Source of the DNA: Magnolia sinica
Taxonomy: Eukaryota > Streptophyta > Magnoliopsida > Magnoliales > Magnoliaceae
Assembly: GCF_029962835.1 (NCBI RefSeq)
Contig: NC_080575.1
Span: forward strand, 62,289,493 to 62,353,492
Direction: 5' to 3'
DNA length: 64,000 nucleotides
A program made the position numbers and the translations under genes. Numbering within the stretch: the stretch's first letter is position 1; each line of letters starts with the position of its first letter. The notes below the pieces were generated by a model, which ran no database searches, was not told the origin of the DNA, and saw only the letters and a list, made by a program, of their open reading frames with translations. This document shows positions 35,056 to 47,800 of the stretch, in pieces.

Positions 35056-35189
35056 TGGTGGTGATGATGATGTATGTGGCTAGTGGGCCACGTGTACGTG
35101 GGCCCCGCTTGATGGATGAATTACATCCAAACAGTCCAGCAGCAGCTGCTGGACTGTATGAAAGGAAAACACCAATATCAGTTTAATCC

Positions 35190-35945
35190 AAATCAGGTGG
35201 GCCATGTGGGCATGGGACCCACATGTGATGCATGTGCCTTATATCGCACCGTCCGTCCAGCAAGGGACGGTGGGTCCCATGCAGCAGTATGCTACTGTAT
35301 TGATGCCAACAAGTTCTGGGTCTGATCATTAGGTATGTATTATACCCATACTGTTCGTCCGTGTGGGACCCACCCCACATGTGCTGCACGTGTGGAGGTG
35401 GGGCCCGCCAGATGTATGTGTTGTATATTCACCGTCCATTGTTGGACGATGATGGGTGAGAGCCCACCATGATGTATATATCCAAGTCGTCAGTCCATTT
35501 GGTGGGACATGGGACCCACCTCACATGCGCTGCACGTGTGGGGGTGGGGCCCACCTTAATGTATGTATTGTATATTCACATTGTCCATCTCTGGACGGTG
35601 CCATGTGGGGCTAACCATGATGTATGGGCCTTATCCACACTGTCTAGCACTCTGGACGGTGGGACCCACCTTAAATGTATGTGTTTTATGCCACGCCCTC
35701 CATCTACAAGACATGGGGCCCACCTTGATATATGTATTCTATATCCTCACCGTGCATTTGTTAGGATGGTGGGACTCCACCATGATGCAAGTATGCCTCC
35801 ACGCCGTCCCTTGGGCATGAGGCCCACCTTGATGTGTTCCATCCTTATCGTCCAGCCCCTGGACGTGGGACCCACCTTAATGCATGTTTTACCCTCAACC
35901 ATCCAGTCCCTTTGACCTCAAGATTGACTGGACTGTTGTTGGCCC
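35190..35945. repeat. Degenerate tandem array of GGGACCCACC...hairpin units
   Basis: About ten diverged units, each with a GTGGGACCCACC-type box, a GATGTATGTGTTGTAT-type box and a small hairpin. Clear hairpins: CACCGTCC/GGACGGTG at 35247-35272, CGTCCA/TGGACG at 35433-35448, GTCCA/TGGAC at 35583-35596, and CGTCCA/TGGACG at 35849-35865. Spacing is variable (roughly 65-100 bases). It lies inside F. Open frames through it are chance. Confidence 0.7.
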
Positions 35946-36182
35946 AAAAGTCCAGTAGCAGGCCCATCTCCTTGTATGATATTCACAGCCTTGTTGAGCA
36001 AAATTTGGGCCCCTTTGATGCCTTGTTAGGCCCACCTTTCACCTGATTGTATAAGGGTCAGATTGCTCAGATTTTCTGGATGTTTAATGGGCTAGATGGG
36101 CTGAATATCTAACCTTAGAATTCCTGTTAGTGAGGTGTTATCCATCCATTATGGTGGAGTTCATCGGCTGAATTGTAAACCA

Positions 36183-36604
36183 CTACATTGGGTATATTAT
36201 ACACTTGGCCCAGCTATATTTTGGAGCCTATGGGCTGCCCAAAGAGGCCCACCATGTTGGATATGTTAGATATAGCCTACCTTAGCATTTTTCTGGGCTT
36301 TAGGTTGCCCCATGTGGGCCACCTTGATGTATGTGGGCTATAGGCTGACTCAAGAGGCCCAATATTGATGTATAAGATTAAATGAGTGAAGTCCATTTTA
36401 TTTTCAACCATTATGAGGGCTATGGGTTGTTCTATTAGTCCCTTGTGTAAGGCCCATTATGTTGTATATAAGGCCCTTGTGTGAGGCCATAGGCCCCACT
36501 ATGTGTTTGGCTCTATGTGGGCCACTCCTTGGGAGCAATATTGATTGAATGTCCACATTGAATGGGCAATGATGGTTAAATGTCCACAATGTGACCTTCT
36601 CTTA
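36183..36604 (+). repeat. 422-bp direct duplication, copy 1
   Basis: Begins CTACATTGGGTATATTATAC and ends AATGTGACCTTCTCTTA. It is nearly identical to 39204-39625. The sequence left of copy 1 and right of copy 2 belongs to F, so this copy plus the 2.6-kb insert form an extra 3.02-kb block. Confidence 0.92.
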
Positions 36605-39203
36605 GCAAGTTGAAATGTAAGTGTTGCTATGAAAATTACAAGTATTAGATTACATCATTTAATTCCCAAAATAAATCCCAACATCCCGCGCATCCGAACG
36701 AGGCTCACTAGAACCCGTCAGAAACTGCATAAAAGAGAAAGCGGCCTCATCATCATCCATCTCCGGCTCCCTCAGAAGTTACATCAACATCTGCAACATC
36801 GGAACCTAGACAGAGTCGGTGGGTGTTTAACACCGCCCCAGAATGTGGGAGTGAGTGATCAACTCAGTGGAACAATAAAGCACAGGTTAACATGTTATCA
36901 ATTCAATCAAGCAGTAATGATAAAGCAGAACAATTAAACATGTCCTAAGTACTCTTGTTAATGCAAGGATGTATGCAAAATGATGCGTGCCTTCACGCGT
37001 ACACCCTCAGCGTCTTCATCTTACGTTATGCATGACATCACCTCAAAGTGCGCCACATCTACAAAGCACATGCAAATGCGGTGCATGAACATGATTACCA
37101 AGTGGTTATTAGTCCTTTTCATATAGCAGGATTGGGAAGCTAAGGTACCTTCCTCATATCACCATCCAAACAGTGATCCATTCTAGGGTCGTCAATCCTA
37201 GACATCTCATATGATCATATGGTTTTAGGTCGTTGCAAAGGGCTCGTCACCAATCATTGCACGCCCATCATACATTCGTTACTACACTAAGGCTCGTCAC
37301 CTCAATGCGGTATCCAGGTATGCTCGAGGTCACTACAAAGGGTTCGTCACCAATCAATGTAGGCCGACAGCACGAATATAGTGTCCCATACCACCATAAT
37401 CGGCTCACGAGTTTAGTTGCTCACTGGTCACTACGGGGAGGCTCGTCACCCCAGCGTAGGCCGACAGCTCGACCACGGTGTCCCATACCACCATGTCCGG
37501 CTCATGAGTCTTTGCGGATCAAGGTACCATGGTTATCAGGATGTCATCGGTATGTCTGGTACCCTAGATTCAAGCAGTAGCGTCCATACATGGTGAACGT
37601 ACATCGGACAATCGGGTTACTTGACGAACTCGACTAGCACGAGCGCACGTTGGGTTGAACGACATAGAGGGTGCAAACACTCCGCGTGGCCAAACCACTG
37701 CCGACAACTCTAATACGACTCGGGTTCGTCTAATACGTCCTACGTGGCGAAAGCAACCTCAGCCACGATCTTAAGGCCGATTACCGATTTCCTGGACTAA
37801 TGCATAGTCCCACACACATTACACTACAACAGATATTCGTATTGAAGGTAGAACAGTAATGGAGCAACAACTCAAATCATATGCTACGCAAGCATTTGAA
37901 GAATATCAACTTAACATAAATGTAAGCATAAGTAATGCTTGAATTTAAACAACAAGGAATGTAACTTACATGAAGGAAATCATACGCATCAATAGGAGTG
38001 TTGAGAATCACTTCTCAACGCCCGCAAATAGTGTAATAAGTTACACTTTAGATCATTCAGGCATTTCTACAAACACTTAGAATACATAGTTCAACATACA
38101 TGACGTATGTTGAAATACATGCATTTGGACAATTCCTTTTGCCAAGGAGTTGTCACACATACAATTAGCATACATACATGATAAATAATCATGGCAAACA
38201 CAGGTTCATATTTTATACGCATACGGTACTTTATACATACACATAGAATACACAAATCTCAATATAACACATGCATATCAGGAACGCAAAGTAAACATAA
38301 CATTTGGCATGTGAAATCTCATCCATAACAAGAATAAACCATTCACTGGCATTGAAAGCCTTGAAAACCATAACCTATACACTTAAAGTCCGCACCTTAA
38401 GCCAGAAAAGAACACCGAACTGATTTCAGACGATATGTCTTCGTCAACGGCGACAAGATAACCTAAGACAAGAATAGAAATGAGATACAACAACACCAAG
38501 ACTATTCTAAGCTCTAACACAGATTAGGGTTAGGTTAACTTACCCAAAGATGAACTCAGAATCGCCGGAATAACGATTCAAAGTGAAGGTTCAAGGATGA
38601 AGAAGAACAGGAAAGAATCTAAGATGATTCACCAACTTCTCTCTCACTTTCTCTCTCTTTTCCTCTCTCTTTCTTAGGTAGGGTTAGGAAATTCGTATGG
38701 AAAAGAGAGCTAGGGTTTAAGGACTATAAATAGGCCTAAAATTGATGGAAATAACCCCAGGGCCAAGGTATACTTAGGGTATAACCAAAACCAGCCACTC
38801 ACGATCCAACGAAACACTTTTGGTGGGCCTAACACCACGAAAGGTCGGACTTAAGCTCACTGACCATGGATCTAGGTCAAGCTGAGTTTTCGCTATCGGG
38901 TTTAGAGATCGACCATGGCGGACCACACTCAATTCAATGGTCACCGAATCTCGATCAGTCCACAAGCATAAGGACATGCCTGGCCACCTTCCCTGATCGG
39001 AGGGTGAAATTGGGTCCAGAATCCAACGGTCGATTGCTTAAAATCGTCGCGCAGAGCGACACGACTCAAATTTCATAAAAGCTTAATAAATATCCAACCG
39101 TTCTCACACTCTTCATTTCGAACTCAATCAAATCGACCCGGAAGTTCATCCTGGACTTGATTTTTGAGATGATGGTCAAGCCCAACATGGTGACCGCAAT
39201 GAC
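36605..39203 (-). repeat. Fragment of an E-type chromovirus LTR, truncated at both ends
   Basis: Matches LTR E from about 23640 to 26224 in the same (inverted) orientation. It includes the TATA region (minus strand, near 38730) and the hairpin units (37230-37510). About 240 bases are missing from one end and 280 from the other, so no LTR terminus is present. It lies exactly between the two copies of the 422-bp duplication. Confidence 0.9.
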
Positions 39204-39625
39204 CTACATTGGGTATATTATACACTTGGCCCAGCTATATTTTGGAGCCTATGGGCTGCCCAAAGAGGCCCACCATGTTGGATATGTTAGATATAGCCTA
39301 CCTTAGCATTTTTCTGGGCTTTGGGTTGCCCCATGTGGGCCACCTTGATGTATGTGGGCTATGGGCTGACTCAAGAGGCCCAATATTGATGTATAAGATT
39401 AAATGACTGAAGTCCATTTTATTTTCAACCATTATGAGGGCTATGGGTTGTTCTATTAGTCCCTTGTGTGAGGCCCATTATGTTGTATATAAGGCCCTTG
39501 TGTGAGGCCATGGGCCCCACTATGTGTTTGGCTCTATGTGGGCCACTCCTTGGGAGCAATATTGATTGAATGTCCACATTAAATGGGCAATGATGGTTAA
39601 ATGTCCACAATGTGACCTTCTCTTA
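39204..39625 (+). repeat. 422-bp direct duplication, copy 2
   Basis: Second copy of 36183-36604, with only a few single-base differences by eye (for example TTTGGGTTGCC against TTTAGGTTGCC). It is followed by AGCCTTTGTTAGGCCC, the continuation of F. Confidence 0.92.
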
Positions 39626-41392
39626 AGCCTTTGTTAGGCCCATTCTCATCCTTCTCTAAGTGGGTTGACACTAATTATTGGGCCCCATTGGTATTTACAT
39701 GATCCATCTATTCATATTGGGCTAACCCAAGGTGTTGGGCCCTCATTGGTTGCTAGTAGGATTACTTTAATCTTGGAGTCCATTTAGGACTTATTTGGGC
39801 CCCCTAAGGCATCTAGCAAGCTATATAATAGAATGGTGAAGGAAGCCCGTTCTGGATACTTAGGATTATATATAGGCCACCTAGGCCTAACCTTGGTATG
39901 AGGAGAGTGCATCATCATCATAAACAGAGGGATCCATACTATCAAATTTTCTATATCCACAGTTGAGGACCGACCTTCATGTTATGGGTCTGATGTCCAT
40001 CTATGGACCCCGCCTTGTATATAGGCCGATGATCGATACCGATTATGAGTATGTGATAGTATAGCATCATGATACATGACCATACGCATCATATGCATGC
40101 TTGTTATGACATATGGTTGACCATTGCATATGCCATTAGGCAAGTTATTTATGGGACTCCCTGATAGGTGGCGTTCTCCCACATGAATGCACGGTATGTG
40201 CAAGATTGATGCATGATTAGACTGCATGACTCATGCATCTTACATTGTGTGATTATGATTACTTTACGCCCTAGTGAGATCAAGGTTGTAGCTTCCGCAG
40301 ATATAATGTGGATGGCAGGATTGGATATCAGAAATACATGTTAAGCACAGGGGTGCGCTAGATATCCCAGAGTGAAAGTCCCCAAACCTTTATGGTACTA
40401 TGGAGTATGCTCCAATGCCTAGACCAAGTGGATGTATGAGTGCATGAGGGTCAAATACCAAGAGGCCACATCTCCCACTGTGTCGCAGTCGGTTGGAAGG
40501 GGGTGTGGCGTAACCCACTCGAAGGTAGGGGAAATTGCTAGGCTAAGTTTGACCAGCTTGTAAATGGGTCTGCTATCGACGTACCGGATAGATATTGACA
40601 GACTATTGACAAGACAGATAGTGAGGTCTCTTCCGCTTGTATGGTTATGCGTCTATTGTGGGGCGGCAATCTGGTGTATAGTATACTAGACCCCAGTGAT
40701 TATCCAGAGAGAACCGTACTGATATATAATGCTCCAGAGATGAGTGGGATTTGATATGTGAATTGGTATGCTTGAGCTGCATCTTGCACATGACATTGAC
40801 TATGTATGCCTTGCATCGCATGGCCTTAGTGTGGCCAATAGCATTCATGCCTTAAATTACATGGCCTTGGTGAAGTTGATAGCATTTATGCCTTACCTCG
40901 CATAGCCTTGGTACGGCTAATAGCATTTACGAACTTACTTGCATGTTTCCGCATTACTCTGATATTACATACTTGCATTGCTGCGCACACACTTTCACCA
41001 CCTTCTAAGCTTTCTATATGCTTATGCACGATAAATGCATGTAGGTGATACCAAAATGCAGTCGTAGCTGAGCAAGAGCTAGGAGCGTGCCGCAGAACTT
41101 CTGGAGTTTTTGTTACTATCATTGTATTTCCTTTTATACGATTGTATCTAAAGTTTTTTATCATAGTAGATTTTGTGATGACGTTCTTGTTATTGTTCGT
41201 GGGTTATGTTTTTGGTTGTGCTTTTTATGAAGCGAATTTATATTGAAAATTCTCCTTGTAGGATCCCAGGATCGGAACCTGGTATATGGGTGCCAGGAGC
41301 CGAGAATGGGGTACTATGGAGGCTATCGGTGCCGGATTCGATGATCGGGAATTTTATGAGTCCGGTTTTCGAGTTTGGGGCGTGACACATTC

Positions 41393-42064
41393 CAAGTGCA
41401 TTAACCGCATTCACATTTCTTTCTATCTTATTCTGCATTATTCTCCATCTTTCATTTTTTTCAAAAAACTTTATTTACCTACCTGGTGCTAAAAAACGGA
41501 AAAATCTTTGAAGTAGAGACCGCATATTATGTGGGCAGAAAATTGTGCATAATACCTTCATTTTCCATCACTCTGGGGCCCTTACTTGGAATCTGCTGTT
41601 ACAGACCAACTGCAAGAGTAACTTGAGTTAGGGAATCGTGAGATTCCTCGACCCTTAAGCCAATCTTCGATTTCTAGTCAGCCATATATTTAATATTCAT
41701 TTGGCTAGTGACTACTTTGAATCAAATGCATTTTTACAAATGAGTCAATAACTTTCTCTAAATACATCAACAAATCAATAACAAAGCTGAGGAAGTGAGG
41801 GCACTGCCACGCTCGCACGGGAGAGGCGTTCACAAAAATAAGTTAAATAAAGTAGTAACTAAAAGCACATGTAATAGAAAAAGATCATCGTATCATAAGA
41901 TAAAATAAAAATGGCCACTGAATCAAAATGAGTCATCCTTATTTTAGGTACATTACAAATATCTTACAAGGTCTAGATAAATTAACTAATGAATTGAATT
42001 AACGGTTAGTGAGTGAAATTTTGTGTGTGTGTGTGTGTGTATGAATATGTCAGTCATAATGGCT
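41393..42064. other. Intergenic stretch with (TG)n
   Basis: No gene was recognised. A TG run lies at 42022-42041. The last bases (AAGTGGGAGA, 42065-42074) form the polypurine tract of the copia-type LTR that follows. Confidence 0.5.
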
Positions 42065-42074
42065 AAGTGGGAGA

Positions 42075-42536
42075 TGTTAGAACAGAAGGCCATATGACCT
42101 TATCACATAATGCAAGAAAGCTCTCCTTATTACGTAATATGTGAAAACTATTTTTCTTCTTCATAATGAATGAAAATGATCGAAGAGATGATTGTTTATC
42201 TGACAACAAAGGAGAAAGGCTCCCCCCAATAATAGGGAATCCATGGCTATAAAAACCTAACGGATCCATGGCTCAACATTGAGAAAAAACATTAACAAAT
42301 AGTTGAAATAAGAGAAAACAATTGTTGTTGGTGATTCATCGCCGAACAACTATTCAAACGCCCTCTTTTAATCTTCATTTCTAACTTAATTTTGATCGAA
42401 TTTCACCAATAACCACATCTATCACAATTAATAAAACCAAAAGAAAATAAATAAATTGTGATACTTAACTGTTGTAGCCCCTCTATAAGCATTAGATAGT
42501 TTACCAATTAATGGTTTATATTTGACTCCTACAACA
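42075..42536 (+). repeat. Copia-type LTR (H), about 462 bp
   Basis: Preceded by AAGTGGGAGA, the usual purine tract before a copia 3' LTR. Starts TGTTAGAACAG and ends CCTACAACA, with short inverse ends TGTT/AACA. A TATA box (TATAAAAA) lies at 42248-42255. No copia protein is legible upstream, so only the 3' end of the element remains. Part of the LTR and its right flank recur at 53872-54125. Confidence 0.6.
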
Positions 42537-42710
42537 CAATGTTAAAACTACATTCTATTGTGTACTATGTCTACCCGAGATCACCCATCCGAAACTAATA
42601 TGGGATCTATTTTGTTACCAATGGCCGTGGTCTTTGTTATACAATGGAGGACTGCAAAAACATGTATTTTCCCAACCAATCTACACATGTATCTAATTAC
42701 AAATGGTAGT
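42537..42710 (+). repeat. Flank of LTR H, duplicated at 53948-54125
   Basis: Starts CAATGTTAAAACTAC and contains ATCACCCATCCGAAACTAAT and CCAACCAATCTACACATG. The same text follows the partial LTR copy near 53948. Sharing the flank as well as the LTR means the two copies arose by duplication of a segment, not by two insertions. Confidence 0.85.
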
Positions 42711-42893
42711 TTCTGCAAAAACATGTATCTTCCCCTTATTCGTCGAGTGTTTCTGCAAATGATAACTCAATATTAATCATTATATACCAACTAAACTATA
42801 TATAATCTAGGACATAGTGCATATGTAAATATATACACATCTATATAATATAATTACCCAAGAGGTCACCCAATGGCTTAATGATGAGGATGG

Positions 42894-44310
42894 TTAGTTC
42901 ATGTTAGAATTAGCTGTAACACCGAATACTGTGGGTGGGTTATTATTTGCATTGTTCATCGTGGCTATCAATTTCATCAGAGTTTCTTTTAAGGAAGAAA
43001 TTTCAGCATCTCTTGCGGACGAGATTTCAACCATAGTTTCTTTAAGGGATGACATTTCAGCTTCTCTTAAGGATAAGAGTGCAGCTATATTTTCTTTTAC
43101 AGAGACTATGTCGGCATGTAGTTCCTCATATCTTCCATCTCTCCTCTGAGCAATGTAGGTCATCCTTTGTTCGCTGGATGTTGCGCCCCACAAATCAGAT
43201 GGAGATGGTACTAACCAATAAGTGTAGACACAACTATGCCTATCTTCTCCCATGACTTGAGATAATAGATCATTCGTTGTTGTGCTATTCTATAAGGCTC
43301 TAGGTTACTAAGAGATTTCTTCATTGAGTTTTGCCTACAATAATAATTATCACATGGTAACAGTTAATGTGTAAATACTATAGTTGCTATTACACATTTA
43401 TATGGAGCTCTTATTGCATGTAAATACATTAACATACCATTACTACTGATGAGGCTTCATCCACAGGGTTTCCATCTTTGCATGTATGAGTCAATATAAA
43501 CATATCTGCTTGGCTTAGACCCTCCCCATTGGCATTTTTCCTCTATTATTATGTAAACAAGTTATATAACACAAATATACTAATATGGTTGGTCAGGTTA
43601 TTAATAAAATTTACCTCTTCTTCATGTATTCGCACAAAACTCTTCGTGCCTGCCATGTGGTTAATCAGTTGTTTCTTCCGATTCTCTATATTTGTTTTAG
43701 AACGAGCCTATATGTAACACACTAACAAAGTAAATTATAAAATATCAACAAAAGATTTTGTACAATTTTATAATTGAATGAGGCATACCTTCCCCTCTTC
43801 AGAGTTCCAAAACTGAACAAGAGTCTTCCATTGATCCTCTTAGACCCGCTCATCAAGATCTACGAGCCGCTCCTCATCAGTCTCATGAGAAGAGTAGTGG
43901 AGTTTCTTCAGCTCACCCTTCCATTTCCTCCATTTTTTACCAATTGACTTCAGGACCCAAGCCTTAGCATTACGTCAAACTCAAACTTGGACTTCATCAT
44001 ATGTTAAAAGCAAATAATCACATAATGAATAAAAAAAATCTTTTAAAAAAAAGCATCGTAACCATTACCATGACAAGCCCCCACATATCATCTTTCTTCG
44101 CATTCGGCACCACCCTCCAATCATTGAATGTAAGGGGAGCATATTCTCCATTGCATGTTATTGTCCATATGAAATTTGTCAGCTTACTAGCATTATCACA
44201 AACGGGCTAGATCGTTGGCGGAAATAGAAATCTGTTGACCTTCACGCATTTTCCATACATCAAAGCATCGTGTGGCACCTCGAGTCCTTGGTTTCTTGGA
44301 CGTTGAATCT
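42894..44310 (-). pseudogene. CACTA element second gene (transposase_24 / Ptta-En-Spm family)
   Basis: Minus-strand remains of the TNPA-like DNA-binding partner of CACTA transposase. From 5' to 3': an exon near 44260-44060 (LTFNDWRVVPNAKKDDMW); an exon about 43970-43796 reading WRKWKGELKKLHYSSHETDE and EDQWKTLVQFWNSEEGK, with one in-frame TAA; a clean 31-codon exon 43707-43615 (ENRKKQLINHMAGTKSFVRI) bounded by AG and GTAA; and a last exon 43253-42894 with a coiled coil of repeated SLKET/SLREAE heptads. The protein would bind subterminal repeats. The TAA suggests it is dead. Exon limits other than 43615-43707 are approximate. Confidence 0.8.
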
Positions 44311-44826
44311 ATTGAATAAAATCACAATGGTATATATAAAACTAATTAACAAAAGCAAATTACATGATAAAACACATATTGTCCACGAGAGAAGAACACA
44401 TTTTTGTTATAACACTAGTAGCCTGAGGCAGCTGAGGCTGGGCAAGACCAACATTAGTTTGGGGCAGCTGAGGCTAGCTGGTGCTATCAGTCATAGGGCC
44501 TACGGATGGCCTATACCTGTGTCTAGTACTCATGTTTAACACCTGTATATGTCTAGCAGTATGATAATCAAATATTTCTCATTTAAATGGAGATTCATAA
44601 AATGAACAACTTGATTTGTGGACAGTTGCGAAATATACAAGCCATACAAATTGCGAATCTCATTATCAATGGAACATATTCCAAAATCATCATATCAAGC
44701 AAAAGACATGTGAATTTCTATACAATGAAAATAAATGAACATGCGAAAATAATAATAACTCAACCATATAAAAAAAGACATGTGAATTTTCCTTTCATAT
44801 TTCAGGACAATCTAGTATATAAGAAA

Positions 44827-47800
44827 TCATTTATTGTACATAATGTCATTTCCATCACAATAAGAAAACTCAGTATTATCTATTTGGTCATCTACCATTA
44901 TCTGGGTGGGTGGTAAAGGTGTGATAATTGTTGTACCATCGATATCTGTCATTTCCCAACTATCAATGCCATCACTCGGATCTTCCGAACTTTGATCATT
45001 ACATGGCGAGCTTCCCAAGTATGCATCAACATCATCTGCAAACTCCTCCCCATGCATCTCAAAAAAGTTCCTAGGTTTCGCCCTCACCAGAACATGTCAA
45101 TCCTTCTCGACATGGTCTTGCACATAGAACACCTGCTTAGCTTAAGATGCATACACAAACGGTTCATCAGACAACTGTCGACCGAAATGGCATAACCGTT
45201 TCAAATTCATGAGCGTGAACCCCAACCCATCCTTCCTGGCACCTCTGTCCTGAGATAGAACATCAACTGAATCACACCTAAATAATACAACTTTCCAATC
45301 ACCACAATATTTCAATTCAATTATGTCTGTCAAGACACCATAGTAAGTTACATCTCCTGCAATAGGGTTTCAATCGTTGACAGTCGTAAAGCTTGATGTC
45401 TTTGTGGTCACCACAACTCCACTATGTTGAGTTTTTCTTTTCTTTTCTCGATCTTTAGTGTGAAACCTGAAGTCGTTTATGATAAAAACCCTTGTATCTT
45501 CTTATTACACAAGGACCCCGAGCTAGCCATCTAAGGTCTTCTGAGACCTGCCCATTCTCTACCTGGCGCAGCTATTAAACCTATTTAAAAAATATTAAAA
45601 CAGAAGCACATGTCTGGACAATGAAAATAAATGAACATGCACACGTCAATCGACTTATTGTATCAACTACTTACATGATCGCTAAACCATTTGTGAAATG
45701 TTTCATTGTGAATGAGCTCTATATCCATTGGTCGTGCGTGAGGATTCTTCTACTTAACAACATTCATGTGTTCTCTGCAAATGAATTGGTTTCAGTAAGA
45801 CAGGTGATAGTAACTTATTTTTCATCATGTATAAAATAAGTATTATAGTTTTCTTACTCAAGAAATGGGATGAGTGCGCCACTGTTAAACAGAACATATC
45901 GATGTGCCTGTGTAAATGTAACTTTATCTAGCACACAATCCCTAGGCTTCCCTAATGCTTGACCTATTCGTGGAAAAATAGCAGATTGTTCTATAGCGAT
46001 GTTACCATAGTTGTCATTTCGTATTGATCGGTTGAACCTTATCTCCACATTATGCAAGTACCTCGAGCAGAACCCTTCTGCAATTGAACCATCGGGCCGA
46101 CTTTTATTACGTACATATGACTTCAGCATGAGCAGGTACCTATGATTATCAATATTAAGAAGTTTAGAAATATATGGTCGATTAGCACAATTGGAACAAC
46201 ATGATAAATAAAATTAATTTATAAACATTAACACACACCTCTCGATGGGGTACATCTAACGGTATTGTACCAGTCCTGCAATTTTGGCCTCGCCCGCTAA
46301 ATGAATGGGCAAATGCACCATAATATCAAAAAAAGCCGGCAGGAAAATCTTTTCTAGATGACAAAGTGTTACCGCAATTTGAGATTCCATTCGATCTAAA
46401 TCTTTTACTCGGCCAACTTTGGAACACAATTCCCTAAAGAAATTACACAATTCAAGCAAGACTGAGCTCACGCACTTAGGCAATGTTGTTCATATCGCTA
46501 TAGGAAGTAATTACTGCATCATAACATGACCATCATGGCTCTTAAGCCTTGAAATTTTACGCTCTTTGAGATGCACACATCGTGAAATATTGGTTGAATA
46601 ACCATCTAGAACTTTTACTCGCTTCAAAACTTTGCAGAAATCATCTTTCTCACTCGATGACATGGTAAAGCATGTAGGTGGCAAATATGTTTTGTTCGAT
46701 GAAAGCTCCCTTGGGTGCAATGTTTGTCTTATACCCATATCTTGCATGTCAAGACGTGCCTTTAAATTGTCCTTTGTTTTTCTTTCAATATTCAACAATG
46801 TCCCGTGTAATTGTTACACACATTCTTTTCAATATGCATCATATCCAGATTGTGCCGCAACAAATTATGCTCCCAATACGGCAAATCAAAAAAGATATTC
46901 TACTTCTTCCAGTTATATCGATCTTTTGCATTATCCTCTCGTCTTCTCATGTACCCATAATTTCCTGGAGTCTTCTTCCCAAATGTGACATTGATTCCTT
47001 GTAACTGATCCAACACATCAGACCTAGATTGCAAAGTTGGTGCCTCACTAAATTCTTCTATACCATCAAAAGATCTGCTATTACTTCTAAATCTATGATC
47101 AAGTTCCAATAATCAACGATAACTCATATAACAAAACTTTTGACCATGCTTCAAGTATTTAGACAAAGTGTCCTTGTTACAGTAAGGACAAGCAAGACGT
47201 CCTTTAGTGCTACATCCAGACAAGTTCGCATATGTAGGAAAGTCACTGATAGTCCACAACATTGCTGCATGCATTCAAAATATTTCATTTCTTGAGGCAT
47301 CATAAGTGTCTATGCCAACCTCCCACAATTGCTTCAACTCATCTATTAAAGGTTGCAAATATACGTCAATATCATTACCAGGTCTAGAAGGACCAGGAAT
47401 AAGCAAGGACATCATGAAATAAGATTACTTCATGCACATCCATGATGACAAGTTATATGGTATCAGAATAACCGGCCATGTGTTATAAGCAATACTCATT
47501 GTTTTGAATGGATTGAAACCGTCAGCTGTTAACCCAAGTCTAACATTGCGACTATCCGATGAAAAGGTCAAACGGTAGTGGTCAAAAGTTTTCCACGCTG
47601 GGGAGTCAGCTGGATGCCTTAACATTCCATCTTCAATACGACACTCATAATGCCATTTCATAGAGGATGCTATTTTAGATGACATGTATAACCTCTGGAG
47701 CCTTGGTTTCAACAGAAAATGGCGTAATATTTTGGATAGAATTTTTCGCTCTTTGGCAGTCGAAGAAGTCGCCTCGTCATCTGATTGATGTTCAAATACT

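Larger units (their letters stand above)
32645..41387 (+). repeat. Probable very long solo LTR F with nested insertions
   Basis: Starts TGTCAGGCCC at 32645 and ends GGGGCGTGACA at 41387. These ends are near-inverse (TGTCAGGCCC against TGTCACGCCCC) and typical of plant Ty3/gypsy LTRs. CATTC precedes it (32640-32644) and CATTC follows it (41388-41392), a perfect 5-bp duplication. No retroviral gene is legible inside. Removing the 1.3-kb LTR-like insert and the 3.0-kb duplication/insert leaves about 4.4 kb, long for a single LTR. A non-coding element with unrecognised LTRs is the alternative. Orientation follows the conserved GGGGCGTGACA end. Confidence 0.6.

Noticed and set aside
34947..35915. 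Several open frames of 80-148 codons on both strands
   Set aside because: They come from the degenerate GGGACCCACC array and the CT/CTT microsatellite, and are equally open on both strands.
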